From contig NZ_AUAX01000001.1 in the NCBI RefSeq assembly GCF_000428945.1, forward strand, positions 62,001 through 126,000: 64,000 nt of DNA, in the 5' to 3' direction. Both the position numbers and the translations under genes were made by a program. The stretch comes from Hamadaea tsunoensis DSM 44101. GTDB taxonomy: Bacteria > Actinomycetota > Actinomycetes > Mycobacteriales > Micromonosporaceae. Shown piece by piece: positions 9,187 through 17,391 of the stretch. Each line of letters opens with the position of its first letter. Within the stretch, counting starts at the first letter, position 1. The notes beneath the pieces were generated by a model. The model ran no database searches. It was given only the letters and a program-made list of their open reading frames with translations, and was not told the origin of the DNA.

Positions 9187-10446
9187 CTAACAGGCGGTGA
9201 CCTTCAGCCAGAAGTTCGGCCCGGTCTGCCGGAGGGACGTGGTGACGAAGACGTTCCAGAGGCCGAGAGCGTCGTTCGAACCGTTCGCGTAGGTGTAGCC
9301 GCCGGACTGGTACGCGCGGCCCGCGACGGTGTGCGCGTAGTTGGTGGCGGTGTAGCAAGGTCCCGCACTGGGGCTCGCGCTCGGACTCTTCGACGGGCTG
9401 GGACTGATGGACGGGCTGGGACTGACGGACGGGCTCGGGCTGGTGGACGGGCTCGGGCTGGTGGACGGGCCGGAAGAGTTGGAGAGTCCGAACCAGACCG
9501 CGTCGTAATAGGCTTCGCAGATCGTGTCGAGGAAGTACGACGCCGCCGTCCCGCACTGGTCCGCGCCGGTACCCGGGTCGACGGGCGTGCCGTGCGCCAT
9601 CCCGCTGACCTGGTAGAGGCGCACTTCGTCGGCGCCGTACGCGGTCAGGGTGGTGGAGCCGGTGAGGGACTGGGTGGCCGTCGCGGTCTGCGAGACACCG
9701 CGGACGTTCGTCCACTGGTCCCGGGAGTTGGTCGCGTTCTTCGGCTGCACGGTCGTGTCCGAGGTGCCGTGCCAGATCGCCACCCGCGGGTAGCGCCCCG
9801 TGTAGCCGGCGTACCCCGCCCGGGCCAGGTCGCCCCACTGCTGCGCGGTCTTCGTCGGCGGGCTGTACTGGCAGGTGGTCGCCTCGGACTGGCTGTTGGC
9901 GCAGCCGTACGGGATCCCGGCGACGACCGAGCCGCCCGCGAACACGTCCGGGTAGGTCGCGAGCATGACCGAGGTCATGATCCCGCCCGCCGACAGTCCG
10001 CTCACGAACACCCGGGACGCGTCGGTCCCGTAGTTCGCCACCGCGTACGCGACCATGGACCGGATCGACGCGGCCTCACCCTGGCCGCGGCTGTTGTCGC
10101 CGGGCTGGAACCAGTTGAAGCACTTGAGCGAGTTGTTGGCGCTGTTCTGCTCGGGCAGGACGAGGGCGAACCGCCACTGGTCGGCGTACTTGCGCCAGCC
10201 GGAGTTCGTGAAGTACGTCGAGGCGTCCTGGGAGCAGCCGTGCAGCAGGACCACGAGCGGGGCGTTCGCGGTCAGGCCGTCCGGCCGGTAGCTGTACATG
10301 GCGAGACTGCCGGGATTCGAGCCGAAGCTCGTCACCTGGGTCAGGCTCGCGGCGCGGGCGGGCTCGGCGGCGACGAGCGCGCCCACCGCGGCGGCCAGGA
10401 CGGCGGCCAGCGCGGCGGCGATGCGAGGGAGCAGGCGTCGGGACAT
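9187..10446 (-). CDS. Secreted PHB depolymerase family esterase
   Basis: 419-aa alpha/beta hydrolase (extracellular PHB depolymerase / feruloyl esterase type). A Sec signal peptide covers about residues 1-32 (ends EPARA). The oxyanion region is VLLHGCSQDAS and the nucleophile elbow GLSAGG places Ser152. A Ser/Pro linker of repeated SPSP units follows, then a C-terminal module (CYTATNYAHTVAGRAYQSGG to the final Cys) typical of PHB-depolymerase substrate-binding ends. The substrate could be polyester, acetylated xylan or a feruloyl ester; the sequence does not decide. ATG 10446 is preceded by TAGCGT six bases upstream, indicating a leaderless promoter. Confidence 0.9.
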   Translation of the reverse strand: MSRRLLPRIAAALAAVLAAAVGALVAAEPARAASLTQVTSFGSNPGSLAMYSYRPDGLTANAPLVVLLHGCSQDASTYFTNSGWRKYADQWRFALVLPEQNSANNSLKCFNWFQPGDNSRGQGEAASIRSMVAYAVANYGTDASRVFVSGLSAGGIMTSVMLATYPDVFAGGSVVAGIPYGCANSQSEATTCQYSPPTKTAQQWGDLARAGYAGYTGRYPRVAIWHGTSDTTVQPKNATNSRDQWTNVRGVSQTATATQSLTGSTTLTAYGADEVRLYQVSGMAHGTPVDPGTGADQCGTAASYFLDTICEAYYDAVWFGLSNSSGPSTSPSPSTSPSPSVSPSPSISPSPSKSPSASPSAGPCYTATNYAHTVAGRAYQSGGYTYANGSNDALGLWNVFVTTSLRQTGPNFWLKVTAC

Positions 10447-10545
10447 GGCGGAACGCTACGAGAAACCGAAGCATGCCGATATGTCGCGCCCCCACACATT
10501 CCCGACCCGGGTCCGGGGTTCCGCCGCTCCAGGATCCGGCCGGGG

Positions 10546-10630
10546 TCCAAGATCCCGTTTGGATCAGGGTTTCGCACGTAATCTTGGCCCAAGATTCGGG
10601 TGATTTCCCTGATCCAAACGGGATCTTGGA
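10546..10630. repeat. Family A palindromic repeat, copy 1
   Basis: Perfect 24-bp inverted repeat: arms 10546-10569 (contain GATCCCGTTTGGATCAGG) and 10607-10630. Inside is a smaller hairpin AATCTTGG/CCAAGATT. The GATC-to-GATC span is 75 bp (10551-10625), as in the other two copies. It lies just behind the stop of the TSUP gene and upstream of the esterase gene. Confidence 0.92.
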
Positions 10631-10644
10631 GCCGCCAGCGGACG

Positions 10645-11397
10645 TCAGGCGAGGAGTTTGACCAGGGCGATCAGGCCGACGACGACGATGATCGCGCGCA
10701 GCGCCGCCGGCGGCAGCCGCCGGCCCCACTTCCCGCCGGCCCACCCGCCGACCACCGACCCCGCCGCGAGCAGCGCCGCCGGCAGCCACGCCACGTGCCC
10801 GCTGAACACGAACAGGATCGCCGCCACCCCGTTCACCAGCCCGGCCAGGATGTTCTTCACCCCGTTGACCCACTGCAGGTCCGAGGAGAGCAGCACACCC
10901 AGCAGACCCAGCAGGAGTACGCCCTGCGCGGCCCCGAAGTACCCGCCGTAGACACCGGTGGCGTACACGCCGGCGAACAGGAGGATGCCGACGGGACGGG
11001 GACCGGCGCCGGGACGTTCGCGCAGCCGGTGGGACAGCCACGGCTGCAGGACGACCAGGATCAGGGCCAGCACGATGAGTACCGGCACGATGAACTTGAA
11101 CGCCTCCGGCGGCAGGACCAGCAGCAGCAACGCACCGGTGATCGCCCCGAGCACGCTGGCCACCCCGAGCGGCAGCAGCGTACGCGCATGGCCGCGCAGG
11201 TCGTGGCGGTAGGCGTACGCGCCGGCGAAGGAGCCCGGGACGAGGCCGAGGGTGTTGGAGACGTTCGCCACGACCGGCGGATAGCCGAGGGCGAGCAGCG
11301 TGGGGAAGGTGAGGAGGGTCCCGGACCCGACGACCGCGTTGATACCGCCCGCCGCGCACCCGGCGGCGAGGACGGCCGCGGCCTGGAGGGCGTTCAT
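10645..11397 (-). CDS. TSUP (TauE/SafE) family permease
   Basis: 250-aa integral membrane protein with about seven or eight hydrophobic segments. The N-terminal family motif is GGINAVVGSGTLLTFPTLLALG, and the second-half repeat is YGGYFGAAQGVLLLGLLG. The family moves sulfite, sulfoacetate or other organic sulfur anions across the cytoplasmic membrane; the substrate is not visible here. ATG 11397 has TAGGCT six bases upstream, so the transcript is probably leaderless. It is divergent from the GT-C-like gene (64 bp between starts). A family A repeat follows its stop. Confidence 0.9.
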   Translation of the reverse strand: MNALQAAAVLAAGCAAGGINAVVGSGTLLTFPTLLALGYPPVVANVSNTLGLVPGSFAGAYAYRHDLRGHARTLLPLGVASVLGAITGALLLLVLPPEAFKFIVPVLIVLALILVVLQPWLSHRLRERPGAGPRPVGILLFAGVYATGVYGGYFGAAQGVLLLGLLGVLLSSDLQWVNGVKNILAGLVNGVAAILFVFSGHVAWLPAALLAAGSVVGGWAGGKWGRRLPPAALRAIIVVVGLIALVKLLA

Positions 11398-11461
11398 GCG
11401 GCCAGCCTAGTGATCACGACGAGCGCGGGGCCGGTGAGGGGTCCGCTGCTATTGTCGTGCG

Positions 11462-13234
11462 GTGGCGCTCACGCAGGTACGCACTTCTTCCGCCGCTGCG
11501 CAGACGCCACCCCGGCGGTTCTGGCGCGCGGATCTCGCGGTCGTCGGCATCGCCCTCCTGATCGCGGTCTACGCCACCTTCGGCCTGTGGGCCGCCCCGC
11601 TCGGCCGGGCGATCGACGTGAACTCCGGCGACCAGGCGTTCTTCGAGTGGCTGCTGTCCTTCGGCGCGCACGCCCTCACCCACGGCGAGAACCCGCTCTA
11701 CACGACGTGGCTCAACGCCCCCGACGCGGTCAATCTCGCCGTCAACACCTCGATCACCGTGTACGCGGTCGTGTTCGCCCCGATCACGCTGTGGCTCGGC
11801 CCGGCGGTGTCGTTCGTGGTGATCCTCACGCTCAACCTGGCCGCGACGGCGTTCTGCTGGTACCGGCTCTTCCACCGGCACCTCGGCGTCGGCGTCCTGC
11901 CGGCCGCGATCGGGGGCCTGTTCTGCGGATTCGCCCCCGCGATGGTGTCCCACGCGAACGCGCACCTGAACTGGACCGCCCAGTGGCTCGTCCCGCTCAT
12001 GATCGCCCGCGTGATCGTCATGGTCCACCGGCGGCGGGCCGTGTGGGACGGGATCGTGCTCGGCGTACTCATCGCGTGCTGCTTCTCGATCGCGGCCGAG
12101 CAGCTCTTCTTCGCGGCGATCGCCGGCGTCGTGTTCGTCCTGTTCTACCGGCCGGCCCGGACCCTCGTCCCGCCGGCCCTGCGCGGTCTCGCGGTCGCGG
12201 CGGGGGTCGCGGCCGTGCTGCTCGCGTACCCCCTGTGGCTGCACTTCTTCGGACCGCAGAGCTTCGGCGGCACCGGTTTCGATCATCGGGTGCACAACGA
12301 GGACCTGCTCGCGTACGCCGCGTACCCCGAGCGGTCGGTGGCCGGCGCGATCGGCCTGCACACCAAGCTCGCGCCCAACCCGACCGAGGAGAACTCGTTC
12401 TTCGGGCTGCCGCTGCTGGCGCTGGCCGTGGTCGCGTACTTCGCGCTGCGGCGGCTCGTCGACCGCGCCCTGCTGCGCGCCCTGGCCGGCACCGGACTGA
12501 TCTTCGCGGTCCTCTCCCTCGGCCCCCAGCTGCGCTTCGGCGGCTCGCTGACCTCGGTCCCCGGACCCGAGTGGCTGGTCGACAAGCTGCCCATCTTCGA
12601 CGCCGCCCTGCCGTCCCGGCTCGCCCTGGTCGTCGCCCCGGTCATCGGTACGCTGCTCGCCCTGCTGGCCGCCGACGTGACCCGGCTGCGCGGCCCCAGA
12701 TGGGCCTGGATCACCGCGTTCGCCCTGGCCCTCGTCCCCCTGTTCCCCACCCCCCTCCTGGTACGCGACCGTCCCGCCGTACCGGAGTTCATCAGCTCGG
12801 GCGACTGGCAGCACTACGTACGCCCCGGCGGCGTACTCGTGCCCGTCCCGATCCCGAACGACCTGGTCCCCGACGGCCAGCGCTGGCAGGCCGAGGCGCT
12901 CGCGTCCGGCGGCCCGTCCTTCAAGCTCCCGGCCGGCTTCTTCCTCGGCCCCGGCGGCCCCAACGGCACCGGTCGCATCGGCCCGGTCCCCCGCCCGACG
13001 CAGACCCTGCTCGAAGACGTGACGAAGACGGGCTACGTCCCGCCCATCACCGACGCCGAACGCGCCTACGTACGCGACGACCTGAAGTACTGGGGCGCGC
13101 AGGCGGTGGTCCTCGCCGACGGCGTACAGGGCGCCCACTGGGAGACGCATCCCGCCGCCCTGCTCGAGGTCATGAAGCAACTGCTCGGGGAACCCCAGCG
13201 CGTCGACGACGTCTGGGTCTGGCCCGCCCCCTGA
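11462..13234 (+). CDS. Polytopic membrane protein, GT-C glycosyltransferase-like
   Basis: 590-aa protein with about ten hydrophobic segments in the first 430 residues and a C-terminal extracytoplasmic domain of about 150 residues. The first loop holds DVNSGDQAFFEWLLSFG, with acidic residues where GT-C enzymes keep their catalytic Asp, and HGENPLYTTWLNAPDAVNL, a pattern common in actinobacterial GT-C-like membrane proteins. The donor would be a polyprenyl-phosphate sugar, but this is inference. GTG 11462 is six bases after TATTGT (leaderless). A (CCCCG)n tract follows the stop directly. It could also be a non-enzymatic membrane protein of unknown role. Confidence 0.75.
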   Translation: MALTQVRTSSAAAQTPPRRFWRADLAVVGIALLIAVYATFGLWAAPLGRAIDVNSGDQAFFEWLLSFGAHALTHGENPLYTTWLNAPDAVNLAVNTSITVYAVVFAPITLWLGPAVSFVVILTLNLAATAFCWYRLFHRHLGVGVLPAAIGGLFCGFAPAMVSHANAHLNWTAQWLVPLMIARVIVMVHRRRAVWDGIVLGVLIACCFSIAAEQLFFAAIAGVVFVLFYRPARTLVPPALRGLAVAAGVAAVLLAYPLWLHFFGPQSFGGTGFDHRVHNEDLLAYAAYPERSVAGAIGLHTKLAPNPTEENSFFGLPLLALAVVAYFALRRLVDRALLRALAGTGLIFAVLSLGPQLRFGGSLTSVPGPEWLVDKLPIFDAALPSRLALVVAPVIGTLLALLAADVTRLRGPRWAWITAFALALVPLFPTPLLVRDRPAVPEFISSGDWQHYVRPGGVLVPVPIPNDLVPDGQRWQAEALASGGPSFKLPAGFFLGPGGPNGTGRIGPVPRPTQTLLEDVTKTGYVPPITDAERAYVRDDLKYWGAQAVVLADGVQGAHWETHPAALLEVMKQLLGEPQRVDDVWVWPAP

Positions 13235-13279
13235 CCCCGCCCCGCCCCGCCCCGCCCCGCCCCGCCCCGCCCCGCCCCG
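13235..13279. repeat. (CCCCG)9 simple sequence repeat
   Basis: Nine perfect CCCCG units begin at the first base after the TGA of the membrane protein gene and run into the first arm of family B repeat 1. Confidence 0.95.
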
Positions 13280-13354
13280 ACGATCTTGCGCGAATGTTCG
13301 GGCTATTCGGGCATTCTTCGCGTAATTTGGGACATTCGCGCAAGATCGTCGGGG
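13275..13354. repeat. Family B palindromic repeat, copy 1
   Basis: Perfect 23-bp inverted repeat, arms containing CGACGATCTTGCGCGAATGT and its complement. GATC to GATC is 66 bp (13282-13347), identical in all six copies in the window. The inner part is a second, weaker dyad. Confidence 0.92.
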
Positions 13355-13390
13355 TTGGAGGCCGGGCCGGCCCCGCCTCAAGATCGGCGT

Positions 13391-13534
13391 GATCGAATAC
13401 CGCCATTACGGCACCGCGATGCCGATTCCCTTGATCGAATACCGCCATTACGGCAGGAAAGCGCTCTCTTGCCGGATTAACGGTATTTGATCACCATGAT
13501 GGGGTCAGAACTGCCGTCATAGCGGTAAATGATC
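13391..13534. repeat. Four-site GATC array, type alpha, copy 1
   Basis: Four 23-bp sites: forward at 13391 and 13433, reverse at 13470-13492 and 13512-13534. Each site begins with GATC on its outer side and ends CGGCA; the body is GAATACCGCCATTA or a variant. Forward sites are 42 bp apart, reverse sites 42 bp apart, and the inner pair spans 60 bp. The centre is AGCGCT within a larger palindrome. No protein-coding potential was recognised from 13355 to 13987. Confidence 0.85.
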
Positions 13535-13574
13535 AGCGACCGCAGGGTTGCTTGGCTTTGATCGCGGCACGAAA

Positions 13575-13679
13575 GCTTGATCAAGTTCCCGAATGCTGTC
13601 AAAACGGCCCGCTTTTGCAGCTCCCCGGCCCTTGATCAAGCAACGGAGATCCACTTCTACAGATTCCGGACACTCGATC
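13575..13679. repeat. GATC array, type beta, copy 1 (three clear sites)
   Basis: Follows the alpha array. A forward site starts with GATC at 13579 (GATCAAGTTCCCGAATGCTG), and reverse sites end with GATC at 13637 and 13679. The inner span is 59 bp and the reverse spacing 42 bp. Flanking 11-bp inverted repeats GCTTGATCAAG (13575-13585) and CTTGATCAAGC (13631-13641) strengthen the dyad. The expected outer forward site is unclear. Confidence 0.7.
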
Positions 13680-13904
13680 ACCGCCATCCCCTCCATGGCT
13701 GAACCGGTTCCCGGCCGAACGACGAGACAGCGTCCGATCACGACCCTTGGGGCGATCGAACCCAGCGACCACCTCGGACAATCGACGCGTACACCCGGAA
13801 GGCAGGTGCGACGGCGCGCGAGCAGCAGGCCACCACCCATGATCGAATGCGGCCACGATGCCCATCCAGGCCGCTTCCGCCAAGCCATCGATCATGCATT
13901 GGGC

Positions 13905-13996
13905 AGTGGAGGCGCGCCCCCGACGCCGGAACGGTCTCCGATGGAAGGAGCGGAGGCGAGAAGCCACGAACCCGGGAAGTAACGCTCTTAAGAGGG
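13905..13996. repeat. Family F element, degenerate reverse copy ending in the lipB stop
   Basis: Matches the complement of the F elements at 16981 and 29376: GCAGTGGAG, GGAACGGTCTCC, GGAGCGGA and CGAACCCGGGA occur in the same order. Its outer tip CTCTTAAGAG contains the lipB stop codon. The stretch 13680-13904 holds scattered GATC half-sites but nothing I can define. Confidence 0.6.
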
Positions 13997-14653
13997 CTCT
14001 CGCAGCAGGTGGAGGTGCTTTTCGACGACGGGGAGCATCTCCTCTACCGTGACGTCCCGCCCCAGTTCCTGGCTGAGCGACGTGACGCTGGCGTCCTTGA
14101 TCCCGCACGCGACGATCCGGTCGTACGCGCCCATGTCCGGGTCGCAGTTGAGCGAGAAGCCGTGCTGCGTGACCGAGCGGGCCACCCGGATCCCGATGGC
14201 GGCGATCTTGCGGTCGATCCCGCGGTCGTCCTCTCGGACCCAGACGCCGGAGCGGCCCTTGACCCGCTCGGTGGCGACGCCCACTTCGGCGCACACGGCG
14301 ATGAGCATGGCCTCGACCCGCCGCACGTACGCGACGACGTCCATCGCGTGCCCGCCCGGGACCGCGGTGAGCCGCATGATCGGGTAGCCGACGATCTGGC
14401 CCGGTCCGTGCCAGGTGATCTGGCCGCCGCGGTCGACGTCGATCACTGGAGTGCCGTCCATCGGCCGCTCCCACGGCTGCGTACGCTTGCCCGCCGTGTA
14501 GACGCTGGGGTGCTCCAGCAGCAGGACGGTCTCCGGTTCGACGCCGTCCACGACGAGTTGGTGCAGCCGGCGCTGTTCGTCCCACGCGGTCGGATAGTCG
14601 ACGGTTCCGGCGCGTACCACCCGGAGGTCGGTGGTGGTGTCTGCGGTGGTCAC
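13988..14653 (-). CDS. lipB: Lipoyl(octanoyl) transferase
   Basis: Transfers octanoate from octanoyl-ACP to lipoyl-domain lysines, the first step of protein lipoylation, with LipA inserting sulfur next. The signature [12 protein letters not shown] (residues 75-86) forms the acyl pocket. Lys149 in [10 protein letters not shown] and Cys183 in IVACGIKD match the Cys/Lys catalytic dyad. Length 221 aa is normal. GTG 14653 is preceded by TACGCT six bases upstream (leaderless); the open frame to 14854 adds unrelated sequence. Targets in this window are the E2 lipoyl domains. The TAA stop sits inside the tip of a family F repeat. Confidence 0.95.
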   Translation of the reverse strand: MTTADTTTDLRVVRAGTVDYPTAWDEQRRLHQLVVDGVEPETVLLLEHPSVYTAGKRTQPWERPMDGTPVIDVDRGGQITWHGPGQIVGYPIMRLTAVPGGHAMDVVAYVRRVEAMLIAVCAEVGVATERVKGRSGVWVREDDRGIDRKIAAIGIRVARSVTQHGFSLNCDPDMGAYDRIVACGIKDASVTSLSQELGRDVTVEEMLPVVEKHLHLLREPS

Positions 14654-14751
14654 ACCATCAGCGTAGGTCGAGCCGGACCCGGCCGGCCGAAGCTGTGGCC
14701 GCCGCCACCCCGCGACAAACGCGGACCGATTCGCTAGGCTGGCCCCGACCC

Positions 14752-14819
14752 TTGTGAATGCTTTCACAAATACTGTCATGATCTGACACATGTCACCCTC
14801 TGACATCTCAGTCCTGACA
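14752..14819. promoter_or_regulatory. Operator cluster upstream of the MMPL transporter
   Basis: TTGTGAA-TGCT-TTCACAA (14752-14769) is a perfect 7-bp inverted repeat. It is followed by five TGTCA/TGACA half-sites, including TGTCA-N5-TGACA (14774-14788) and TGACA-CA-TGTCA (14784-14795), with further TGACA at 14801 and 14815. This density suggests a TetR- or MarR-like repressor site set, but no such regulator gene adjoins it. Confidence 0.6.
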
Positions 14820-14868
14820 TGAAACGAAGCCCCGCCACCGAAGTCCCCCGACACCTCCGAGGCGACCG

Positions 14869-16971
14869 ATGACCGTCCCTACGCTGTCGAAGCAGGTCCC
14901 CGCCCCCGGCCAACCGGTACGCCCGAAGCGCCGGCGCTGGCTGATCCCCGCGATCGGTCTGATCCTCTGGCTGGTGGTGGGCGGACCGCTCGCCTCGCTG
15001 GCCGGCAAGACGAGCGAGGTGCAGAAGAACGACAACTCGTCGTACCTGCCGGAGACGGCGGAGTCCACAGTGGTCATGCACCTCGACAAGCGGTTCGTCA
15101 ACCAGGAGTCCTCCCCCGGCGTCGTCCTGTACGCGCGCGCCGGCGGCCTCACCGAGGACGACAAGACGCTGATCGCGCGGCAGCTGCGGGCGACGTCGGA
15201 TCATTTCGGCGGCGATCTCGCGGGGCCGCCGATCGGGCCCGTCTACTCCCAGGACGGGGTGGCCGCCGAGGTCATCGTGCGGTTCGCGGGCACGGACTCG
15301 CAGAAGAACGCGCCGGGCGTGGAATGGCTGCGCGACAACCTCGGCGCGCCCGGCCTCGAAGCGCACGTCACCGGGCCGGCCGGCATCTACGCCGACTTCA
15401 TGCAACTGTTCAAGCTGATCGACGGCGTCCTGCTCTACGTGACCGGCGGGCTGATCCTGCTCATCCTGGCGGTCGTCTACCGCAGCCCGTTCCTGCCGAT
15501 CGCCGTGCTGTTCTCGGCCGGGTTCGCGCTCGGCCTGTCGAACGGGATCGTCTACCTGCTCGCCAAGGCCGACGTCATCACGGTCTCCGGGCAGAGCCAG
15601 GGCATCCTGGACGTCCTCGTCCTCGGCGCGGCCACCGACTACGCCCTGCTCATGGTGAGCCGGTTCCGCGAGGAATTGCGCCGTCACGAAAGCCGGCACG
15701 ACGCCATGAAGATCGCGCTGCGCGCCTCCTTCGAACCCATCCTCGCCAGCGGCGGCACCGTCATCCTCGGCCTGCTCTGCCTGCTCGTCTCCGACCTCGC
15801 CCCGAACCGCGGCCTCGGACCGATCACGGCCATCGGCATCACCTGCGCGCTCGCCGCGTCGCTCACCCTGCTCCCGGCGATCCTCGTCCTCTTCGGCCGC
15901 GCGATCTTCTGGCCCTTCCGGCCCGCGTTCGGCTCGCGCCCCGCCGAGGAGCACGGCCTCTGGGCCCGCGTGGCGCGGCTGGTCGGCCGGCGTCCGCGTA
16001 CGGTCTGGCTGGTCACGCTGGTCCTGCTCGGACTGTGCACGCTCGGCCTCACCCGCCTGCAGGCCGACGGCTTCCCGCAGACCGACGGCTTCACCGGCCA
16101 CACCGACTCCAAGCTCGGGCAGACCATCCTCGTCGAGCACTTCCCCGGCGGCCTCGGCACACCCACCGAGATCGTCGTGCCCGCCGAGCGCCTGCAGGAC
16201 GCGACGGCCCAGGTCCGCGCCGTCCCCGGCATCGCCAACGTGCAGGCGTACGCGGAGCCGGGCGCCCAGTCCCCGAAGGTGGTCGACGGGCTCGTCCGGA
16301 TCGACGCGACGCTCACCGACGACGCCGAATCGCACGCCGCCCAGCAGACCGTCCGGCGCATCCGCGACGCGGTGCACGGCATCGACGGCGCCAAGGTCGG
16401 CGGCTTCACGGCGCTCAACCTCGACGTCCAGTCGACCTCGCAGCGCGACCGCGACGTCATCCTGCCGCTGGTGCTGGCGGTCGTCTTCCTCGTGCTCATG
16501 GCGCTGCTGCGGTCACTGATCGCCCCGCTGCTGCTCATCGGCACGGTCGTGCTCTCGTTCCTGGCCACCCTGGGCGTGTCCGGCGTCCTCTTCCGCGACG
16601 TCTTCCACTTCCCCGGCGCGGACTCGTCCTTCCCGCTCTACGCCTTCGTCTTCCTGGTCGCCCTCGGGGTCGACTACAACATCTTCCTGATGACCCGCGT
16701 ACGCGAGGAAGTGGGCAAACGCGGCCACCGCGCCGGTACGCTCGCCGGCCTCTCGGTCACCGGCGGCGTGATCACCTCAGCCGGGGTGGTGCTCGCGGCG
16801 ACGTTCGCGGCGCTGTCGGTGCTGCCGATGGTCTTCCTGCTGGAGATGGCGTTCACGGTGGCGTTCGGGGTCCTCCTGGACACGCTGATCGTGCGGTCGC
16901 TGCTGGTGCCGGCGCTCTCGGTCGACGTCGGCCGCATCCTCTGGTGGCCCAAACGCCACATAGCCCCATAA
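14869..16971 (+). CDS. MMPL/RND family transporter
   Basis: 700-aa membrane protein with the MMPL layout: one TM, an extracytoplasmic loop (about 40-190), five or six TMs, a second loop and six TMs. The paired proton-relay segments are [18 protein letters not shown] (first half) and [15 protein letters not shown] (second half). Members export lipids or antibiotics by proton antiport. Length matches the short Streptomyces type rather than the about 950-residue mycobacterial MmpLs. ATG 14869 ends a run of candidate operator half-sites, so expression is probably repressed until induced. The stop is followed within 10 bp by a family F element. Confidence 0.9.
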   Translation: MTVPTLSKQVPAPGQPVRPKRRRWLIPAIGLILWLVVGGPLASLAGKTSEVQKNDNSSYLPETAESTVVMHLDKRFVNQESSPGVVLYARAGGLTEDDKTLIARQLRATSDHFGGDLAGPPIGPVYSQDGVAAEVIVRFAGTDSQKNAPGVEWLRDNLGAPGLEAHVTGPAGIYADFMQLFKLIDGVLLYVTGGLILLILAVVYRSPFLPIAVLFSAGFALGLSNGIVYLLAKADVITVSGQSQGILDVLVLGAATDYALLMVSRFREELRRHESRHDAMKIALRASFEPILASGGTVILGLLCLLVSDLAPNRGLGPITAIGITCALAASLTLLPAILVLFGRAIFWPFRPAFGSRPAEEHGLWARVARLVGRRPRTVWLVTLVLLGLCTLGLTRLQADGFPQTDGFTGHTDSKLGQTILVEHFPGGLGTPTEIVVPAERLQDATAQVRAVPGIANVQAYAEPGAQSPKVVDGLVRIDATLTDDAESHAAQQTVRRIRDAVHGIDGAKVGGFTALNLDVQSTSQRDRDVILPLVLAVVFLVLMALLRSLIAPLLLIGTVVLSFLATLGVSGVLFRDVFHFPGADSSFPLYAFVFLVALGVDYNIFLMTRVREEVGKRGHRAGTLAGLSVTGGVITSAGVVLAATFAALSVLPMVFLLEMAFTVAFGVLLDTLIVRSLLVPALSVDVGRILWWPKRHIAP

Positions 16972-16980
16972 CTATAGAAT

Positions 16981-17115
16981 CAAGATCTTTAAGAGCATCT
17001 TGTCCGGGTTCGTCGATCTCACCTCCGTTCCTCCCGCGGGAGACCGTTCCGCCCCTATCGCTGTGCTCCGGGGACTCCACTGCCACCTGAGTGGGGCGAC
17101 GCATCCTTCACCGCG
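16981..17115. repeat. Family F element, forward copy next to an XRE gene
   Basis: Begins AAGATCTTTAAGAGC ten bases after the MMPL stop and contains GGGTTCGTCGATCTC, CTCCCGCGGGAG, GACCGTTCCGCCCCTATCGC and CCACTGCCACCTGAGTGG. The copy at 29376 is nearly identical. It holds several short hairpins and no coding potential. Confidence 0.8.
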
Positions 17116-17124
17116 GTCGGCTCG

Positions 17125-17349
17125 ATGCTGGCCGAGGTGCGCGGCTGGCGGCTGGCCGAACTCCGCAAACGACGGGGCCTGACTCAGGAACAAGTCGCGA
17201 CCCGGATGGGGGTCACCGTCGCCCGCGTGTCGCAGATCGAGAACGGCGACGTCTCCACTCAGGACGTTCTGAACCGCTTCGTCTCGGCGCTGGGCGGCAC
17301 GCTCAAGCTGATCGCCGACTTCGGCGACGAACAGCTGAAGATCGCTTGA
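17125..17349 (+). CDS. XRE-family helix-turn-helix protein, probably truncated antitoxin
   Basis: 74-aa protein with one Cro/C1-type HTH: LAELRKRRGLTQEQVATRMG and then VARVSQIENGD. The C-terminus LGGTLKLIADFGDEQLKIA is typical of antitoxins of HigBA/RelBE-like pairs. Such antitoxins usually carry 20-40 residues before the MLAEVR segment and sit behind a toxin gene; here both are absent. The reading frame stays open upstream into the adjacent F element. There is no good ribosome binding site before ATG 17125. I infer that the element truncated or replaced the 5' part. It may be a remnant rather than an active gene. Confidence 0.6.
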   Translation: MLAEVRGWRLAELRKRRGLTQEQVATRMGVTVARVSQIENGDVSTQDVLNRFVSALGGTLKLIADFGDEQLKIA

Positions 17350-17384
17350 CCGTGTCCCGCCTCTGTGATGAAGGCGGGACACGG
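17350..17384. terminator. Terminator between XRE gene and aspS
   Basis: Perfect 12-bp stem CCGTGTCCCGCC / GGCGGGACACGG with an 11-nt loop, between two convergent genes. Confidence 0.85.
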
Positions 17385-17391
17385 CCGGCCG

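Noticed and set aside
13391-13534. Integron attC or replication-origin iterons
   Set aside because: No integrase, no RGTTRRRY core sites, no dnaA/dnaN or rep gene nearby, and copies are dispersed among gene 3' ends.
13391-13679. CRISPR array
   Set aside because: Sites are inverted as well as direct, only three or four per array, without unique spacers of constant length, and no cas genes are present.
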